A stretch of 64,000 bases of DNA. Source: Clostridia bacterium. Lineage in GTDB: Bacteria > Bacillota > Clostridia > Oscillospirales > CAG-272. The translations under genes were made by a program, and so were the position numbers. This document shows positions 19,101 through 27,056 of the stretch, piece after piece; position 1 is the stretch's first letter, and every line of letters starts with the position of its first letter. The notes beneath the pieces are model-generated. The model was not told the DNA's origin and made no database searches. It saw only the letters and a program-made list of their open reading frames with translations. The stretch lies in assembly GCA_017504625.1 (NCBI GenBank), contig JAFVQU010000020.1:124001-188000 (forward strand), read 5' to 3'.

Positions 19101-19988
19101 AATATCTCCGAGATATATGTCGTAGGTGTGATATTCGCCGTCGGAGAAGAGAGAGAATTCAACCTTTTGCGCTCCGTACTTGGTTTCATCGCCGGCAATA
19201 ACGTAAACGAATGCCTTTGCGCCCTGAACCTCATTTTTAATGGCAACTTGAATGTACTTGTATTCATCTGTGCTATATTTACAGGGAGCAAATGCCAAGT
19301 ATGGGTCAGCAGCATCCGTAATAGCGATATTGATCACTCCACCGCTCTTTTTCACCTTCATATCGTTGAAGCTGTCAACCTCAAGCGGCACGTCGGCTTC
19401 TGCGAATATCGTGGTTCCGTTAACAAGGTTCTGTCCCTCTATACGAACTTCATTGTAATAATAGCCGTATCTGAAAACGTTTACGGTTGCATCCTCAGCG
19501 GTCTTTGAGGTATAGTATACGTTGCCGTCGGTCATTTTTACAAACACGTCGAAGGTGTTTTCAAGATAAGTCTTGCCCTTTGTATTCTTGAGAGCCAACA
19601 ACTGCTGATCGTAGATAGCGTCAAGTCCGTATTCAAAGGACATATTCTGATTTTCAACGTAATATGCGCCGATATTTCCAATTGAATAATAATCCTGAAC
19701 GCCGTTTGCAAGGGAATGAGCGTTCTTGATGATATCAGCATAAGGACCTGTAAGCTGTACGTCCTCAAATTTTTCATTGGTGTCGGTATCCTCGGTCGTA
19801 TCCTCGGTATTACCCTCAGACGACTCGTTGTCATTCTTTTCAGATGATTCGTCGTTAGGAGCTTCCGTAGGAGCATCGGTAATTGCTTCAGTGGTTTGAA
19901 CAGCTTCGCCACCGCACGATGCAAGCACGCCTACTACCATAACGAAGATCAAGATAAGTGAGATGATGGATAGTGTGTTTTTGCGCAT
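16176..19988 (-). CDS. Giant lipoprotein 4, uncharacterised paralogue family
   Basis: 1270 residues. The open frame extends to 20165, but the start is placed at ATG 19988 because AGGAAAGGATTACAC precedes it and only then does a signal peptide with lipobox GVLASC begin. An acidic Asn/Asp/Glu linker follows, then HSLANGVQDYY, the jelly-roll-like segment (about residues 190-325), and the family middle with LPDHRGMSAPLWPTQPQHTS, EMPQTDENRGYY, PWGSQESDYSG and APDQNVRDMREN. One C-terminal module ends it (GQYFVIKYRT, EQWHVVVLDLT, IAFIGLTDDL). It pairs with lipoprotein 1 by length and by shared stretches such as HLYQNWGNYPLKQ. Encoded as a single gene with its own promoter and terminator. Function unknown; surface ligand binding is inferred. 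Confidence 0.76.
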   Translation of the reverse strand: MRKNTLSIISLILIFVMVVGVLASCGGEAVQTTEAITDAPTEAPNDESSEKNDNESSEGNTEDTTEDTDTNEKFEDVQLTGPYADIIKNAHSLANGVQDYYSIGNIGAYYVENQNMSFEYGLDAIYDQQLLALKNTKGKTYLENTFDVFVKMTDGNVYYTSKTAEDATVNVFRYGYYYNEVRIEGQNLVNGTTIFAEADVPLEVDSFNDMKVKKSGGVINIAITDAADPYLAFAPCKYSTDEYKYIQVAIKNEVQGAKAFVYVIAGDETKYGAQKVEFSLFSDGEYHTYDIYLGDIEGYTGDLKGIRLDFDGVDKGNDLAISSVRLFDGEIYGVPALSVARIFHTYSDKLHHELQLVASENTKNIAEIGMITRIPISNVDKLIVKDASGTHDTLDGVDWNSAEYIGFDIKEAGIFGYILPVHETTGKMTVTLEGDNYVIVQSRIPENNTVLAGDDEKIGNTNDFYMGQRLYTDENHTFDAFITEATIERTPLTKKNFKVSNAYSDTDAQFIGYDAIRGSYEFSIPGSTFNTSYFQYPNKYFGVNFTVRGDNYNRNVYINAATISGSLECAVVLDDKLAMLPIPVEVAKNFDTDGDNTIYDIFDIAYGEAIFPIIAKSGESNEYNVLHLYQNWGNYPLKQISAIEYYMPYYHLSTGVTETNCLSILAGPEENLLPDHRGMSAPLWPTQPQHTSSGFHTIFYYTNEKGHKIYTNLTEKSIDSYGPIYADVTLNYLSEDGRILATYTHMEMPQTDENRGYYTIEYKFLEDVKVNSFKDSFKLYTVSDNDPKGEYQGFGYLNSNNQPTIANASTKGPVQYYVLGTEAPYFDYFNMKNCHGAGGPGGYYGNVSFIICDSEIIIGGEKVNPNFAVHEGNLRADLTLDLGAVQFKAGDKITINALITPWGSQESDYSGKNFAPDQNVRDMRENTALNPVKLSAGANATVIESAFLPKIKTTNGKSAEFTISGGENNIAIRAYGFTDLSAPKVYEKIDGEWVEYKLNSAGTPDVSGYHAYYDGYSVYYDGDGTYSYAFIVTMDGGAERTFKIETDDEFRGWPRIEIEEIIADKLPVYIDHIEVNAIATDPTVSWGKLFYQSSTISLDNGVQFTRLVPKFDNTNESYGTFYTMNENEPITSGQYFVIKYRTNAKENTYFEIYASTVNTVPAGGDNTSVFSAANGLYMADEQWHVVVLDLTKFCKTYLPEADGSYIAKYFRVDTTQGHNTFTNKDIYTDIAFIGLTDDLTEAIKVDNAVADVLFYDGKLTVYDPITGEPK

Positions 19989-20100
19989 GTGTAATCCTTT
20001 CCTGAATAAAATCAATACTTGACAAAAAAGGCGCGACAAAACGACTCTCTTTCGAGAATCATTCTGACACGTCTCAAATCTCTCTGTATCACTCTTTAGT

Positions 20101-20129
20101 ATTTTACCATAAATATATAACGTTGTCAA
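20101..20129 (-). promoter_or_regulatory. Promoter of lipoprotein 4
   Basis: TTGACA, 17-base spacer ending TATGG, TAAAAT on the minus strand. The predicted leader is about 105 bases and contains a small imperfect hairpin near 20043-20060. Confidence 0.75.
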
Positions 20130-20188
20130 TAGAAGGTGACAAAAATTATTGCATGATCGGATCAAAAGTATCGTGAGGCTGACGAAGA

Positions 20189-20220
20189 TAAAACGCCAAT
20201 GAAGGTCATTGGCGTTTTAT
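20189..20220 (-). terminator. Intrinsic terminator of radA
   Basis: Hairpin AAAACGCCAATGA / TCATTGGCGTTTT, about 50 bases beyond the radA stop and before the lipoprotein 4 promoter. Confidence 0.8.
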
Positions 20221-20269
20221 TGTTTGTTTAAAAGAAAAAAATATTTTGGCTGTTTCACCTGGAGGAAGG

Positions 20270-21646
20270 TTACCTTCCAAGCACCTTTAATGCGTCATAA
20301 ATGCTATGTATCGGAATAAGCTCTATCTGGGCGTCAAAGCTCCGCTTTTCAATGTTTTTGTACGGCACAACCGCCTTTGTGAATCCGAGTCGAGCCGCCT
20401 CCTTGACTCTTTGCTCAAGATTTGAAACCGCACGGCATTCGCCCGAAAGACCAAGCTCTCCGATTGCGATAAGATCATCGGGAACCGCTTTATCCGTAAG
20501 GGAAGAAATGAGTGCCAACGCAATAGCGGCATCGCTTGCGGGCTCACTTACGTAAAGACCGCCTATAACGTTTGTATATACGTCGTTTTGATAGAATTTA
20601 AGTCCAAGACGCTTTTCAAGCACCGCGATTATAAGACAAAGTCGGTTATGATCAATGCCGTTTGCGGTTCTTCTCGGAGCAGGGAAAACAGTTGTTGAAA
20701 CGAGCGCTTGAACCTCCGCAATTATCGGTCGAGTACCCTCAATGGTACACATAGCGCAGTTGCCGGGAGTGTTCTTCGGCCTACCCGAAAGAAGCATTTC
20801 GGAGGGATTCCCAACCTCAATAAGTCCTTTGTCGGTCATCTCAAAAACGCCGATCTCATTAGTAGAGCCAAATCTGTTTTTATTTGCTCTGATTATTCTG
20901 TATGATTGGAGCTTTTCGCCCTCAAAGCAAAGCACGGCGTCAACCATGTGTTCAAGAACCTTGGGTCCTGCGATGCCACCCTCCTTGTTGACGTGACCGA
21001 CGAGAAGCATAGAAATTCCGTCACCCTTCGCTCGGCTGATAAGCGTGAGTGCCGATTCTCGCACCTGTGCGACACTGCCGGGAGCCGACTTGATCGCGTC
21101 GTCGTATATCGTTTGTATTGAGTCGATTATCATTATGTCGGGCTTGATCTTATCAGCCTCGGAAAGTATTGAGTCAAGGTTAGTTTCGGTCAGAACGAAA
21201 AGATTTCTTCCCGAAACACCAAGTCTTTTGGCGCGGAGCTTAAGCTGTCCCCCCGATTCTTCTCCCGAAATATAAAGCACCTTTTTGTTCGCGCCAAGAC
21301 ACTCGCATATCTGCATAAGCAGAGTCGATTTTCCGATACCCGGCTCACCCGAAATCAGTACGACAGAGCCGTGAACAAGCCCGCCGCCAAGCACTCGGTC
21401 AAGCTCGGAAAGTCCGGTCTGAGAGCGTATGTATTCGGGAATTTCGAGGTCGGAGTAAGATATAGCGCGGTTTTCCGTGCTTGAGATCATGCTTTTTCTC
21501 TTTGGTGTCGCGGTTTCCTCGGGCGATGTGCTTATCACGTCCTCGACAAAGGTATTCCACTGATTGCATGAGGGGCATTTTCCCATCCACTTAGGTGAAT
21601 GATATGTACAATTTGAGCAAATATAAACTGTTTTAAGTCCTTTCAT
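20270..21646 (-). CDS. radA: DNA repair protein RadA
   Basis: 458 residues, the usual RadA length. An N-terminal zinc finger (C10, C13, C24, C27), a RecA-like ATPase with Walker A GEPGIGKST near residue 105, the RadA-specific KNRFG motif near 257, and a C-terminal Lon-protease-like domain lacking a protease site. RadA acts in recombinational repair by driving branch migration of RecA-made joints. It is a single gene between its own promoter (21684-21712) and terminator, divergent from the ABC exporter operon. The ATG at 21646 has AAGGAAC upstream. Confidence 0.96.
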   Translation of the reverse strand: MKGLKTVYICSNCTYHSPKWMGKCPSCNQWNTFVEDVISTSPEETATPKRKSMISSTENRAISYSDLEIPEYIRSQTGLSELDRVLGGGLVHGSVVLISGEPGIGKSTLLMQICECLGANKKVLYISGEESGGQLKLRAKRLGVSGRNLFVLTETNLDSILSEADKIKPDIMIIDSIQTIYDDAIKSAPGSVAQVRESALTLISRAKGDGISMLLVGHVNKEGGIAGPKVLEHMVDAVLCFEGEKLQSYRIIRANKNRFGSTNEIGVFEMTDKGLIEVGNPSEMLLSGRPKNTPGNCAMCTIEGTRPIIAEVQALVSTTVFPAPRRTANGIDHNRLCLIIAVLEKRLGLKFYQNDVYTNVIGGLYVSEPASDAAIALALISSLTDKAVPDDLIAIGELGLSGECRAVSNLEQRVKEAARLGFTKAVVPYKNIEKRSFDAQIELIPIHSIYDALKVLGR

Positions 21647-21683
21647 ATATGTATGTGTTCCTTATGTTTTTGATTATGATTCG

Positions 21684-21712
21684 ATTATAGCATATTTTCT
21701 TCATCAATGCAA
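21684..21712 (-). promoter_or_regulatory. Promoter of radA
   Basis: TTGCAT, 17-base spacer ending TATGC, TATAAT on the minus strand; the extended -10 may offset the weak -35. Confidence 0.55.
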
Positions 21713-21755
21713 TAGCACAACCGAGCTTTTTTTAGATAAAACAACGTATAGTTTA

Positions 21756-21784
21756 TTGACATATATGCGAAAAAGGTTTATAAT
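21756..21784 (+). promoter_or_regulatory. Promoter of the ABC exporter operon
   Basis: Perfect TTGACA, 17-base spacer, TATAAT, about 40 bases before the first ATG. The -10 has no TG extension. Confidence 0.8.
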
Positions 21785-21824
21785 ACTCGTAGAATGTTTT
21801 TTTGACAGAAAGTGAGGTGAGAGA

Positions 21825-24119
21825 ATGCTTATAACCGACAAAATACCGTCGTACATCTACGATTTGCTCAAAAGCAGGGGAGTAGATACCGATAAAATAA
21901 TGCTTGCGTCATACTGCGATATGAACGATAGTCATATTTACTGCGACACGTATGTCCTTGCGACCGCAGAAAAGCTGATAGTACTCAGCGGAAGCGGAGG
22001 TCTTGAAAACGGTGGACGCGCGGGCAAGATCGATAAGGTTTGGCGCGAGGAAGCCTATCGCGAGTACAACGTAGAAGAAATTGAAAAGCTTAAGCTTGAA
22101 GAATTAAGCTCAAGTGCAAGACTTGTTGCCAAAATGAAGTCGGGCGAGTATATCTTCCTCACCGCGATGACGAATACCTGTCGGAGTTCTCTATTGTGCT
22201 TCATAAAGTACTTTGAAAAAATGAAGAGGGGTGAGATCAAGGGTAGTGATTTTGAGATCGATCCCGAGGACGACCCGAGTGCAAACCGCTGTCCAAAGTG
22301 CGGTATGAGATACCCTGACAAAAACAGAAAAATATGCCCGAGATGCATGGAAAAGGGTAAGCTGTATAAGCGCTTTGCTACGTTTTTGTTTAAGTATAAA
22401 AAGTATGTCGGCGTAATGCTTCTGTCACTTATTTTGTTGACTGCAACGGGCATTCTTGCACCCTATCTCTCAAACGAGTTCTTTTATGATGAGGTGCTTA
22501 ACGAAGGCGGCGGATTTTTCGGAGAGGTATTGCTTGTTATCGCCCTCATCGTAGGCACAAGACTTCTCGGACAGCTTTTCAGTATAGTAAACGGACTCGT
22601 GTCGGCAAGAATATCGGCAAAGGTCGTATTCGACCTGAAAATGACGGTGTTTAAGTCGATAGAACGACTCTCGATGAGCTTCTTCAACGGAAGACAAACG
22701 GGAGGGCTTATGACACAGGTGAATAACGACTCCAATACGATATATTACTTCTTCTGTGACGGAATACCGTACTTCTTGATCAATATCGTTCAGGTCGTTG
22801 TCGTTTGCGTTATTTTGTTCATCGAAAATCCGCTTCTGGCGGCATTGTCGCTTGCGACCGTACCGATCTTCTTCTTTATAATTTTAAGGAGCTACAGACA
22901 CGAAACCAAGCTCCACGCAAAGAACTATTCGGGCTCGCGCGCGGTCAACTCACAGCTTTCCGACGTGCTTGGAGGCATAAGAGTCGTAAAGGCGTTTTCT
23001 CAGGAAAATGCGGAGATAAGACGTTTCAATAAAACGAGCAAAAAAGCGGCAAAATATCAGAAAAACCTTTCATTGTTTAATAATTACGTATATCCGTCAC
23101 TCGGACTTGTGCTTTATCTTGGCAATATTATTGCGCTCGGAGTCGGCGGTTGGATGGTTATTTCGGGATATAACGATTTTTCATACGGTAAGCTGCTTAA
23201 ATTTGTGGCTTATGTAAATATGATATACAGCCCGATGTACTTCTTTGCCGATATGATAGACTGGTCGGCGCAGTGTACCAATGCGCTTCAGCGTCTTTAC
23301 GAAATATACGACACCGAGCCTGATATCACCGAAAAGCCTGACGCGATAACTCCCGAGGAGATATTTGGTAACGTTGAATTTCGCAACGTGGAGTTCTCCT
23401 ACGTCAAAAATCGCAAGATAATTGACGGTGTGAGCTTTGACGTTAAGGCGGGTAAAACGCTTGGCATCGTAGGGCACACGGGTGCGGGTAAGAGTACGAT
23501 AGTCAATCTTTTGATGCGACTTTACGATTGCAACGAGGGTGAGATATTTGTTGACGGTATAAACGTCAAGGATCTTTCCTTCAAATCGCTTTATGAAAAT
23601 ATTTCGATAGTGTCGCAGGAAACTTATTTCTTTATCGGTTCAATACTTGATAATATAAAGTACGCAAAGCCCGACGCCACTCGCGAGGAGGTTATCAAAG
23701 CCGCCAAGCTGGCGGGAGCGCATAGCTTTATTATGAAGCTTCCCGAGGCGTATAACACAATGATAGGCTTTGGATATAAGGACTTGTCGGGCGGTGAAAA
23801 GCAGCGTCTTTCGATAGCGCGAGCAATTCTCCGCGACCCCAAGATACTTATTCTTGATGAGGCAACTGCCGCGATGGATACCGAAACCGAGCAGATGATT
23901 CAGAATGCTATCACTGCGCTTACAAAGGACAAAACGACGATAATGATAGCACACAGACTCTCGACCTTGCGCGATGCGGACGAGCTTATCGTTATAGAGC
24001 ACGGTAAGGTTGCGGAGAGGGGAACTCACAAGGAACTTCTCGCTATTGAAGGCGGAGTTTACAATAAGCTCTATACTCTGCAATCAGAGGCGCTTAAAAA
24101 TGCGGGAATTACCGAATGA
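21825..24119 (+). CDS. ABC exporter with N-terminal zinc ribbon, subunit 1
   Basis: 764 residues. About 145 N-terminal residues are soluble and look PH-like. A zinc ribbon follows (C156, C159, C171, C174), then an ABC type-1 exporter membrane domain (about six helices from residue 190) and an ATPase domain with Walker A GHTGAGKST near 550, signature LSGGEKQR near 654, Walker B ILILDEA near 675 and the H-loop histidine in IAHRLST. All catalytic residues are present. The N-terminal extension is unusual for half-transporters and is shared with the second exporter 0.6 kb downstream, so the two probably form a heterodimer. Substrate not predictable. Confidence 0.88.
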   Translation: MLITDKIPSYIYDLLKSRGVDTDKIMLASYCDMNDSHIYCDTYVLATAEKLIVLSGSGGLENGGRAGKIDKVWREEAYREYNVEEIEKLKLEELSSSARLVAKMKSGEYIFLTAMTNTCRSSLLCFIKYFEKMKRGEIKGSDFEIDPEDDPSANRCPKCGMRYPDKNRKICPRCMEKGKLYKRFATFLFKYKKYVGVMLLSLILLTATGILAPYLSNEFFYDEVLNEGGGFFGEVLLVIALIVGTRLLGQLFSIVNGLVSARISAKVVFDLKMTVFKSIERLSMSFFNGRQTGGLMTQVNNDSNTIYYFFCDGIPYFLINIVQVVVVCVILFIENPLLAALSLATVPIFFFIILRSYRHETKLHAKNYSGSRAVNSQLSDVLGGIRVVKAFSQENAEIRRFNKTSKKAAKYQKNLSLFNNYVYPSLGLVLYLGNIIALGVGGWMVISGYNDFSYGKLLKFVAYVNMIYSPMYFFADMIDWSAQCTNALQRLYEIYDTEPDITEKPDAITPEEIFGNVEFRNVEFSYVKNRKIIDGVSFDVKAGKTLGIVGHTGAGKSTIVNLLMRLYDCNEGEIFVDGINVKDLSFKSLYENISIVSQETYFFIGSILDNIKYAKPDATREEVIKAAKLAGAHSFIMKLPEAYNTMIGFGYKDLSGGEKQRLSIARAILRDPKILILDEATAAMDTETEQMIQNAITALTKDKTTIMIAHRLSTLRDADELIVIEHGKVAERGTHKELLAIEGGVYNKLYTLQSEALKNAGITE

Positions 24120-24140
24120 CAGAGAAAAAGTGGTGATCAA

Positions 24141-24674
24141 ATGGAACAAAAAAATGAGATAATGCTTGATAGGGCCGCAAGGATAATACGGCTTGACAAA
24201 AGCTCGGCAGTTTTCAAGAGTGAAAACAGATTTCTCACTCTTACTCTGACCGAGGACGGTGAGGAGAAGAAATATAACAGAGTTTTTCTTCACAGAGCCT
24301 TTCCTCACGAGCTGTTATGGGAATATATCTCGGTGCTTGACGAGGACAACAAGGAAATCGGTCTTATCTATAATATTGAAGATTTTGATACGGAAACAGC
24401 CTCGGTACTTAAGACCGAGCTTGAAAGAAAATACTATTCTCCTGTTATTTCAACTATTGAAAGCGTTAAGGAGCGTTACGGCTTTTCGTATTGGAAGATC
24501 AATACCGCAGACGGTAAAAAGATTACCTTTACGATGCAGGATACGTACAGAAATATCGTGCATACGGGAGGCGACAGCCTTTTGTTGCTTGACGTGGACG
24601 GAAACAGATTTACTATTGAAAGCGTAACCGCGCTTGACCGAAAGAGCTATCGAAAAATAGAGATATACCTTTAA
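24141..24674 (+). CDS. DUF1854-family protein between two ABC exporters
   Basis: 177 residues, soluble, no signal peptide. The opening (ARIIRLDKSSAVFKSENRFLTLTL), central FPHELLWEYISVLDEDNKEIGLI and late KKITFTMQDTYRNIV...DVDGNRF match the DUF1854 pattern as I recall it. That family is typically encoded beside ABC exporters, including ones linked to cyanophycin metabolism in Proteobacteria. Here it starts 21 bases after exporter 1 and ends 34 bases before exporter 2, so it is probably an accessory subunit or regulator of the pair. No molecular function is established from sequence. Confidence 0.72.
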   Translation: MEQKNEIMLDRAARIIRLDKSSAVFKSENRFLTLTLTEDGEEKKYNRVFLHRAFPHELLWEYISVLDEDNKEIGLIYNIEDFDTETASVLKTELERKYYSPVISTIESVKERYGFSYWKINTADGKKITFTMQDTYRNIVHTGGDSLLLLDVDGNRFTIESVTALDRKSYRKIEIYL

Positions 24675-24708
24675 TGAAGGACTGCAAATCTGATAAGGAG
24701 GTGAAACG

Positions 24709-26964
24709 ATGAAAAGAAGAAAACGCGATATTAACCGTTACGACGTAAAGAAAAATTTAATAAAGCACTGTCCCGATTGGACGCATGACGACGTTGTCGC
24801 GGCTTTCGGATATAATCTTCACCCCGAGATCCCCGGAGAGATTGTAGACGGCTTTGTGGCTATAAGCAGAGAAGAGCTCGTCGTCTTTCTCAACGGAGAA
24901 GAGACAGAGAGAGTAAAGCTTTCAAGTATCTCGGAATTCAATTCGTATAACGGAGTGGGAACTGTGTTCGTGTCCTATAAATGTAAGAACGACGACACAC
25001 CGCATTTTCTTTGTGTGAGTGATATGAAGCACGCAAAGAGAATAGGCGACTCTGTAAAGAGATTGAATCGAATAATAGAACACGGTATAGAGTATTTTGA
25101 CAAAATAAAGGCAAACCGTAAGAGCGGCAACAGCGGCGGCGAGAGAGTCTGCCCAAAATGCGGCAGGCCTTTCCCGCGAGGCTCAAGTATTTGCCCGAGA
25201 TGTCAGAATAAGCTGAAAAATCTATTAAGATTATGGAACATAATTAAGCCCTACAAGTTATTTATATTTTTGTCGGTGTTACTCTTTGTCGTGGTGAGCG
25301 CGCTTAATCTCGTAACTCCCGAGCTTACCAAGATACTTACCGATGAATTTATAAATACCGCCTCACCTGAAACTGTTTCGGTAGGCAAGTACGTCATTAT
25401 CGTGCTAATGATGGTAGCCGTGCAGGTCTTGGTGAGAGCCGTTGGCATGTTCAGAAGCCACGCGCTTATAAACGCGAGCAACGGAATGATCATTGACCTT
25501 CGCAATATGCTCTTTGAAAAGATACAAAGGCTTTCAATAGAGAAGATATCAAAGCGCACTGCGGGCGAGCTTATGCGCCGTGTATCGCAGGACGTTACCT
25601 TGATACAAAACTTCCTCGTTCATACGCTTCCTACGCTTATCGAGCAGGGATTGCTTTTCGTCGCCGTTGCGATAATCTTTATCGCAAGTGACTTGAGCCT
25701 TCTCCTGTTGCTGATAATGATACCGGTTCCGTTGGTAATCTTCGGATTCAGCTTTTTCTGGAAAAAAATACACAAGCTGTTTCACAGATCGTGGAAGCTT
25801 GGCGCAAAGTCAAACTCCGTGCTTCACGATATCTTTTCGGGTATCAGAGTTGTAAAGTCCTTTGGTATGGAGGATAAGGAAACCGTAAGATATGAAAAGG
25901 CGGCGGCAGCAGAGCGCGATATTCAGATAAAATCTGATTCTCTTTGGTATACCGTAATGCCGCTGATGCAATTTCTTATGTGCTTTGGCGAGTTTATTAT
26001 TCTATTTTATTCGGGTAATGCGATACTCGGCGGAAGTATGACGCTTGGTGATATGTCGAAATTCTCACTGTATGCAAGCCTTATATACGGCCCGCTACGT
26101 ATGATATCGGGTATGCCGAGACATATTATTCAGTTCATAACCTCAACCTCTAAGGTTTTTGAGATCATTGACGAAAGTGAGGAAATATCAGACACCGAAA
26201 ACGCCCAAGTCCCCAAATTCAAGGGTGATATTGATATTGATCACGTATCCTTTGGATATGAAAGCGGCTCTGAGGTGCTTACCAATATTGACCTACATAT
26301 AAAACAAGGTGAATTTATCGGCCTTGTAGGTAAATCAGGCGTAGGAAAATCCACACTTATTAATCTGATCATGCGTATGTACGACGTCGAGGACGGAAGC
26401 ATCTCTATTGATGGGATCGACATAAGAGATATTTCTCAGGAGGCGCTTCGCTCCCAAATGGGTGTTGTGCTTCAGGAAACCTTGCTTTTCTCGGGAACAA
26501 TATATCAAAACATCGCGTATGCGAAGCCTGAGGCGAGCCGTGATGAGATAATTGCCGTGTCAAAGCTTGCGGGCTGTCATGATTTTATTATGAGACTCCC
26601 CGACGGCTACGATACTAAGGTCGGAGAGAAGGGACACACCCTGTCAGGTGGCGAGCGACAGAGAGTTGCCATTGCACGCGCGCTTCTTCACGATCCGAGA
26701 ATACTTATCCTTGACGAAGCGACGGCATCACTTGACACAGAAACGGAAAAGCAGATTCAGGATGCACTTGCAAATCTATCAAAGAACAGAACGACAATAG
26801 CCATCGCGCACAGACTTTCCACCTTGCGTAATGCTACGCGACTTGTCGTGCTTGATAAGGGACGAGTTGCTGAGGTCGGAACTCACGATGAGCTTATCGA
26901 GAAAAAGGGAATATACTACGGGCTCGTGATGGCTCAGCGAGAGATGTCCAAAATGCAGGAGTGA
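24709..26964 (+). CDS. ABC exporter with N-terminal zinc ribbon, subunit 2
   Basis: 751 residues from an ATG after AAGGAGGTGAAACG. Same architecture as subunit 1: an N-terminal PH-like part, a CPKC...CPRC zinc ribbon near residues 148-166, an exporter membrane domain, and an ATPase domain with GKSGVGKST near 541, LSGGERQR near 645 and ILILDEATASLD near 665. Both half-transporters keep the catalytic glutamate, so both ATP sites should work. It is last in the three-gene operon; the next gene, spoIVA, starts 92 bases later with its own upstream signals. Confidence 0.88.
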   Translation: MKRRKRDINRYDVKKNLIKHCPDWTHDDVVAAFGYNLHPEIPGEIVDGFVAISREELVVFLNGEETERVKLSSISEFNSYNGVGTVFVSYKCKNDDTPHFLCVSDMKHAKRIGDSVKRLNRIIEHGIEYFDKIKANRKSGNSGGERVCPKCGRPFPRGSSICPRCQNKLKNLLRLWNIIKPYKLFIFLSVLLFVVVSALNLVTPELTKILTDEFINTASPETVSVGKYVIIVLMMVAVQVLVRAVGMFRSHALINASNGMIIDLRNMLFEKIQRLSIEKISKRTAGELMRRVSQDVTLIQNFLVHTLPTLIEQGLLFVAVAIIFIASDLSLLLLLIMIPVPLVIFGFSFFWKKIHKLFHRSWKLGAKSNSVLHDIFSGIRVVKSFGMEDKETVRYEKAAAAERDIQIKSDSLWYTVMPLMQFLMCFGEFIILFYSGNAILGGSMTLGDMSKFSLYASLIYGPLRMISGMPRHIIQFITSTSKVFEIIDESEEISDTENAQVPKFKGDIDIDHVSFGYESGSEVLTNIDLHIKQGEFIGLVGKSGVGKSTLINLIMRMYDVEDGSISIDGIDIRDISQEALRSQMGVVLQETLLFSGTIYQNIAYAKPEASRDEIIAVSKLAGCHDFIMRLPDGYDTKVGEKGHTLSGGERQRVAIARALLHDPRILILDEATASLDTETEKQIQDALANLSKNRTTIAIAHRLSTLRNATRLVVLDKGRVAEVGTHDELIEKKGIYYGLVMAQREMSKMQE

Positions 26965-27056
26965 CCTTTTTTCTCCACGATACATAATTTAATAAAACCT
27001 CCCATATAATTTAGCGATAACAAATATCGTCTAAACTTTTGGGAGGATTTTTATTT

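Noticed and set aside
19989..20165. N-terminal extension of lipoprotein 4 from 20165
   Set aside because: It would cover the promoter and leader and hide the signal peptide; the ATG at 19988 has a clear ribosome site and starts the lipoprotein signal.
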